A stretch of 64,000 nucleotides of DNA from contig JBCDHW010000002.1 of the NCBI GenBank assembly GCA_038749595.1, forward strand, positions 1 through 64,000. The letters run 5' to 3'. The notes under the pieces are model-generated. The model did no database searches, had not been told where the DNA came from, and saw only the letters and a program-made list of their open reading frames with translations. The position numbers and the translations under genes are program-made. Shown here piece after piece: positions 60,229 to 64,000 of the stretch (the first letter of the stretch is position 1; each line of letters begins with the position of its first letter). Source of the DNA: Parvularcula sp038749595. Its GTDB lineage: Bacteria > Pseudomonadota > Alphaproteobacteria > Caulobacterales > Parvularculaceae.

Positions 60229-61512
60229 CTACGATTGCTCCTTAGAAGCTTCGGCGCGCTGGGCATTTTCGTTGAACAAGGCGGCAAGCTGGTCACGCAT
60301 CGCTTCGTTTTTGATTCGCTCCAACACTTCGCCAGCGAACGCGTCAATTAAAAGAGCGCGTGCTTCGGTTTCTGACATTCCCCTCTGGCGCATGTAGAAG
60401 AGAGCTTCCGTATCAAGAGCACCTGCCGTGTTACCGTGGGCGCACTCGACATCGTCCGCATAGATCTCAAGCTCGGGCTTGGCGTTGATCTGCGCACCTT
60501 TTGACAGCAGCAAAGCATGGTGCCCCATCCGGGCATCTGTCTTCTGCGCGCCCCGTTCGACGAAGAATTTCCCCTGAAAAACACCGCGAGCCCGATCACC
60601 GGCGATGCCTTTGACCATTTGATCCGTCTGCGCCTCTTCACCGCTGAACGTGATGTGCGAGGTCATATCCGTATGCTGCCGATCACGCAGCCGGTAGAGA
60701 CCGTCAATTTGCGCCTCGCTTCGACCGAGATGCGTGACGCGGTTCTCATGGCGAGCCAGGGCTGCGCCGAACGCGAGGGTCGCTTGTTTGAGCGCGACGG
60801 CCTGACCGTCCTTTTCCTCGTCAAGACGAAGAACCGACGTATGCACGAGGACAGAGTCAGGCGCCTCAGGCTGGACCACATACCGTTCGCATACCGATTT
60901 TGCGTCGAGTTCGATCTCTGAACGGCTGTTGATAAAGGGTTTGCCCCTAATTTCATGGGTTTCGACGAGCGTTGCCCGCGCGCCCTCGCCGACAGTCACA
61001 AACACATTGTCGCTGTGTCGCCCGTCGCCATCGGAGAGCCGCCGCAGCACAACGGCGTGGGAAAACCCTGGAAGAATGCTGATACTCATCAGGGGACGGA
61101 GGGCCGCAATGACCTCCAGCTCGTCTCCCGGATTGACTGTTTCATCGGCTTCGCGCCCTTGATTGTAGTGGCTGACGACGAGGCCGTCATCGACCACATA
61201 AGTCACGCCGATTTTCTCTCCAGAGACGACGATCGGTTTGGGTTCGACACCACGCGGGGGCTCGAGCACGCCGTTCTTGAGGACGAGAACCGTCGCGCCC
61301 GTGACAGCGATCGGCGCGTCCGGAAGGTCTGAGGCATAGTCCTTAGACGGTGCACGCTCATCACGAAGTGCGCCGCGCAGGTCGGACCACTTCCAGGTCT
61401 CCGTTCGCTTACTCGGCAAACCACGCTCACGGAGCATCGCACTCAGCTCCGTGTCCGGTAGGTCAGCAAAGAGACGGTCTTCGAATGCCGTCAAGGTGAT
61501 CGGTGCACTCAT
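60229..61512 (-). CDS. sufD: Fe-S cluster assembly protein SufD
   Basis: This 427-residue protein forms the SufBC2D scaffold complex. The beta-helix core shows DVECAHGNTAGALDTEALFY, the C-terminal SufBD hallmark with conserved His and Asp, and GMSETEARALLIDAFAGEVL closes the domain. The N-terminal third is variable, as in the family. It lies 2 bases after sufC and 2 bases before sufS. Confidence 0.95.
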   Translation of the reverse strand: MSAPITLTAFEDRLFADLPDTELSAMLRERGLPSKRTETWKWSDLRGALRDERAPSKDYASDLPDAPIAVTGATVLVLKNGVLEPPRGVEPKPIVVSGEKIGVTYVVDDGLVVSHYNQGREADETVNPGDELEVIAALRPLMSISILPGFSHAVVLRRLSDGDGRHSDNVFVTVGEGARATLVETHEIRGKPFINSRSEIELDAKSVCERYVVQPEAPDSVLVHTSVLRLDEEKDGQAVALKQATLAFGAALARHENRVTHLGRSEAQIDGLYRLRDRQHTDMTSHITFSGEEAQTDQMVKGIAGDRARGVFQGKFFVERGAQKTDARMGHHALLLSKGAQINAKPELEIYADDVECAHGNTAGALDTEALFYMRQRGMSETEARALLIDAFAGEVLERIKNEAMRDQLAALFNENAQRAEASKEQS

Positions 61513-61514
61513 CC

Positions 61515-62264
61515 CTACGCAGCCTCGGACGCGAATTGTTCGTAGCCGGACTCTTCGAGCTCGCGTGCGAGCTCGGGGCCGCCGGAATGGACGACCCGGC
61601 CGCCGGCGAGGACGTGGATGCGGTCGGGCTTTACGTAGTCGAGGAGGCGCTGGTAGTGGGTGATGACGAGGAAGCCGCGATCGGGGCCGCGCAGGCTGTT
61701 CACGACTTCGCCGACCATCCGCAGGGCGTCGATGTCGAGGCCGCTGTCGGTCTCGTCCATAATGCAGAAGCGTGGCTCGAACATTGCCATCTGCAACATT
61801 TCCATACGTTTTTTCTCGCCGCCGGAGAAGCCGTCATTGAACGGACGTTTGAGCTTATCGGGGCTGAGACCAACCGTTTTCGCGTGGCCGCGGAAGACTT
61901 TCAGAAACTCAGCGGCGCTCATCTCATCTTCGCCGCGGGCAGCGCGCTGGGCGTTGAGGGCGGTACGGATGAAATTCATTGTCGCGACGCCGGGGATGGC
62001 CGGAGGCGACTGGAAAGAGAGGAAAACCCCCTTTGCCGCGCGTTCGTCCGGACCCATCTCAAGCAGGCTCTCGCCGCCGAGAGTAACGTCACCCTCCGTA
62101 GGCGCATAATCTTCGCGCCCGGCCACGGTGTAGCTCAGCGTCGACTTACCCGCCCCGTTCGGCCCCATAATCGCGTGCACTTCGCCCGCAGGAACCGACA
62201 GGTTGAGCCCATCGAGAATACGGTTGCCACCAAGCGTGACAGTGAGGTTTTCAATGTTCAGCAT
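61515..62264 (-). CDS. sufC: SUF ATPase SufC
   Basis: This 249-residue ABC-type ATPase drives the SufBCD scaffold. Walker A is GPNGAGKST at 34-42, the signature is FSGGEKKRMEMLQMAMF and Walker B is FCIMDETDSGLD, all typical of SufC. FEPRFCIMDETDSGLDIDAL is nearly invariant in the family. It starts 23 bases after the orf145 stop. Confidence 0.97.
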   Translation of the reverse strand: MLNIENLTVTLGGNRILDGLNLSVPAGEVHAIMGPNGAGKSTLSYTVAGREDYAPTEGDVTLGGESLLEMGPDERAAKGVFLSFQSPPAIPGVATMNFIRTALNAQRAARGEDEMSAAEFLKVFRGHAKTVGLSPDKLKRPFNDGFSGGEKKRMEMLQMAMFEPRFCIMDETDSGLDIDALRMVGEVVNSLRGPDRGFLVITHYQRLLDYVKPDRIHVLAGGRVVHSGGPELARELEESGYEQFASEAA

Positions 62265-62287
62265 AGTGATAAATTCTCAGCATGTTC

Positions 62288-62725
62288 TCAGTGCGCCCAT
62301 GAACGCACGGGTTGTAGTCCAGGCTCTTTCATGAAGACCGCATCGAGGAGAGCGAAAACAGTCCGAGCAAGGTCCTTTCCGATCACGTCATCTCGCCGGC
62401 ACATCGTCGAAGCGAGTGACGAGAAGTCCCGCCTTCCTTCAGCGTCGACCACCATGAACGCACCATTTCCGTCATGGATTTGGTAGTCAGCTGACACTGC
62501 GGAGCGGTCATCTGGCGATGTACCCTCGCCCCATGCCCCGATGATAAAATCGAACGAGGCGCCGAACTCTGGGCAGTCTACTGTGTAGCGAGCAAAGTAG
62601 GCAGCGATGGCTTCGTTACCACGTCGAACCTCGCCCCACAGTGAAAGGGTATCGTCAGCATGTTGCTCACAAGGGATCACTTTCTCGCCGGTCCGGATCG
62701 GCTCCAATTCCTGCCAGTTCATCAT
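62288..62725 (-). CDS. Unrecognised protein between sufB and sufC
   Basis: This 145-residue soluble protein has no signal peptide or membrane helix. It has three Cys (19, 51 and 109), an aromatic start MMNWQELEPIR and mixed helix and strand prediction with CPEFGASFDFIIGAWGEG in the middle. The ATG at 62725 overlaps the sufB stop (ATGA), so it is translationally coupled to sufB. I do not recognise the family. Alphaproteobacterial suf operons often hold a small extra gene here; whether this is that protein needs a search. Confidence 0.8.
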   Translation of the reverse strand: MMNWQELEPIRTGEKVIPCEQHADDTLSLWGEVRRGNEAIAAYFARYTVDCPEFGASFDFIIGAWGEGTSPDDRSAVSADYQIHDGNGAFMVVDAEGRRDFSSLASTMCRRDDVIGKDLARTVFALLDAVFMKEPGLQPVRSWAH

Positions 62726-64000
62726 CCCACACTCCCTTCAAGGCTCACCTCGATTAGCTTCTGCGCTTCTACAGCGAACTCCATGGGGAGTTCTTGCAAC
62801 ACGTCGCGGACGAAGCCGTTGACGAGGAGGGCGACGGCGGCCTCTTCATCGAGGCCGCGCGACTGGGCGTAGAACAGTTGGTCCTCGGACAATTTCGAGG
62901 TGGTCGCCTCGTGCTCGAGGATGGCGGAGTGGGACTTATCCTCAATATACGGAACAGTGTGCGCGCCGCAGCTTGAGCCGATGAGCAGGCTGTCACACTG
63001 GGTAAAGTTGCGCGCGTTGTCCGCCCGCGCGTTGATCGATACGAGACCGCGGTAGGTTTGGTCCGAAACGCCAGCTGAGATGCCCTTGGAGATGATCCGT
63101 GAGCGGGTATTTTTGCCCAGGTGGACCATCTTGGTGCCGGTGTCCGCCTGTTGATGGTTGTTCGTGATCGCGATCGAGTAAAACTCGCCCTGGCTGTCGT
63201 CGCCGCGCAGCACGCAAGAGGGGTATTTCCACGTCACGGCTGAGCCGGTCTCGACCTGGGTCCAGGACACTTTTGAGCGGTCGCCGCGGCAGTCGGCGCG
63301 CTTGGTGACGAAGTTGTAGATGCCGCCTTTGCCGTCTTGGTCGCCGGGATACCAGTTTTGGACCGTAGAGTATTTGATCTCCGCGTCATTGAGCGCGACG
63401 AGTTCGACCACCGCGGCGTGGAGCTGATTTTCATCGCGCATCGGCGCTGTGCAGCCCTCAAGGTAGCTGACGTAAGATGCGTCATCCGCAACGATCAGCG
63501 TACGCTCGAACTGTCCGGTGTTAGCCTCATTGATACGGAAGTAGGTGCTGAGCTCCATCGGGCAGCGAACACCCTTTGGGACGTAGACGAACGTTCCGTC
63601 GGAGAAGACGGCGCTGTTGAGCGTGGCGAAGAAATTGTCCGTCGTCGGCACGACGGAGCCAAGATATTGCCGCACAAGGTCGGGATATTCGCGCACCGCC
63701 TCGGATATCGACATGAAGATCACGCCGGCTTTCTTCAGCTCTTCTTGGAAAGTCGTCGCGACACTGACGGAATCGAAAACCGCGTCCACGGCAACCTTGG
63801 GCTGGGACCGCGCTTCGCTCGCGCTCGCCGCCGCGCCTTCGACACCGAGCAGCACCTCCGCCTCGCGCAGCGGGATGCCGAGCTTTTCGAAGTCCTTGAG
63901 GATTTCCTCAGGCACGTCGTCGATCGACTCGTACTTCGCGCCGGTTTTCGGCTCAGCGTAATAGTAGTGATCCTGATAATCGATCGTCGGATAAGCGACC
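62722..64000 (-). CDS. sufB: Fe-S cluster assembly protein SufB, 5' end outside the window
   Basis: The gene is cut by the window edge; 426 residues are visible. The visible N-terminal part begins AYPTIDYQDHYYYAEPKTGA, and PEEILKDFEKLGIPLREAEV follows, as in full-length SufB of about 480-490 residues. Conserved core stretches are KGVRCPMELSTYFRINEANTG split at the beta-helix, TKRADCRGDRSKVSWTQVE with the scaffold Cys, and SHSAILEHEATTSKLSEDQL. A GTG at 63915 is an internal codon. It is the first SUF gene visible; sufC follows after orf145. Confidence 0.96.
   Translation of the reverse strand, partial: VAYPTIDYQDHYYYAEPKTGAKYESIDDVPEEILKDFEKLGIPLREAEVLLGVEGAAASASEARSQPKVAVDAVFDSVSVATTFQEELKKAGVIFMSISEAVREYPDLVRQYLGSVVPTTDNFFATLNSAVFSDGTFVYVPKGVRCPMELSTYFRINEANTGQFERTLIVADDASYVSYLEGCTAPMRDENQLHAAVVELVALNDAEIKYSTVQNWYPGDQDGKGGIYNFVTKRADCRGDRSKVSWTQVETGSAVTWKYPSCVLRGDDSQGEFYSIAITNNHQQADTGTKMVHLGKNTRSRIISKGISAGVSDQTYRGLVSINARADNARNFTQCDSLLIGSSCGAHTVPYIEDKSHSAILEHEATTSKLSEDQLFYAQSRGLDEEAAVALLVNGFVRDVLQELPMEFAVEAQKLIEVSLEGSVG

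Noticed and set aside
63913..63915. GTG at 63915 as the start of sufB
   Set aside because: The frame stays open to the window edge and reads as the conserved SufB N-terminus (AYPTIDYQ), so the real start lies beyond base 64000.

Overview
This 64 kb window is a GC-rich, gene-dense piece of a chromosome, almost certainly alphaproteobacterial. The signs are a SUF operon in the order sufB-orf-sufC-sufD-sufS-orf-sufT-sufA, purE-purK, ndk, rlmB, a 2-methylcitrate synthase and PrpD pair, a 3-hydroxyisobutyryl-CoA hydrolase, and many secreted proteins with VPLPA-type C-terminal sorting tails. The genus cannot be fixed from sequence alone; a Parvularculales, Hyphomonas-like or Rhodobacterales-like host would fit. 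I see no phage, transposase, CRISPR array, plasmid origin or rRNA.

Layout. 1-102 is the tail of an unrecognised gene. 269-4658 holds secreted proteins (a NxxGxxxF-repeat protein, a laminin-B-like protein and an unknown 182-residue protein) with a TetR regulator among them. 4988-11324 is a complete efflux locus: a divergent TetR repressor, a membrane-fusion lipoprotein, a 1024-residue RND pump and an outer-membrane factor. A tRNA-Tyr follows at 11.7 kb, then rlmB, an EF-hand protein, ndk, membrane proteins, a lipoprotein esterase and a VOC protein. 18.0-24.5 kb alternates three more VPLPA-CTERM proteins with a methyltransferase, the ABC-F factor EttA and a GT61-like glycosyltransferase. 24.6-28.5 kb is one minus-strand run (DUF3667, FAH-family hydrolase, free-methionine sulfoxide reductase, SIMPL lipoprotein, RlmJ) with ATGA overlaps. 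28.6-31.5 kb has another VPLPA-CTERM protein, a methyltransferase and a GABA-type aminotransferase. 31.7-34.5 kb (plus strand) has a thioesterase, a glycine-rich membrane protein, a MoxR ATPase and a DUF2937 protein.

34.6-44.5 kb (minus) has purK, purE, alternative oxidase, an NTF2-like lipoprotein, pgi, a redoxin coupled to a DsbD/ScsB-like reductase, an M19 dipeptidase and a helical periplasmic protein. 44.7-53.9 kb has a two-module glutaredoxin, a small TGATG-coupled operon, methylcitrate synthase, an OmpA-like protein, a hydrolase lacking its catalytic serine, PrpD, the seventh VPLPA-CTERM protein and HIBYL-CoA hydrolase. 53.9-64.0 kb is alaS, two small secreted proteins and the SUF operon, with sufB running off the right edge.

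Themes. Seven proteins share an exosortase-type sorting tail but no exosortase is present, and five of the seven upstream regions carry a TTTACC or GGTAAA core. The SUF operon carries two unrecognised proteins and probably a periplasmic SRPBCC protein at its end. Propionate and valine catabolism is represented by PrpC, PrpD and HIBCH without PrpB. Calls rest on motif recognition by eye; no database search was run.
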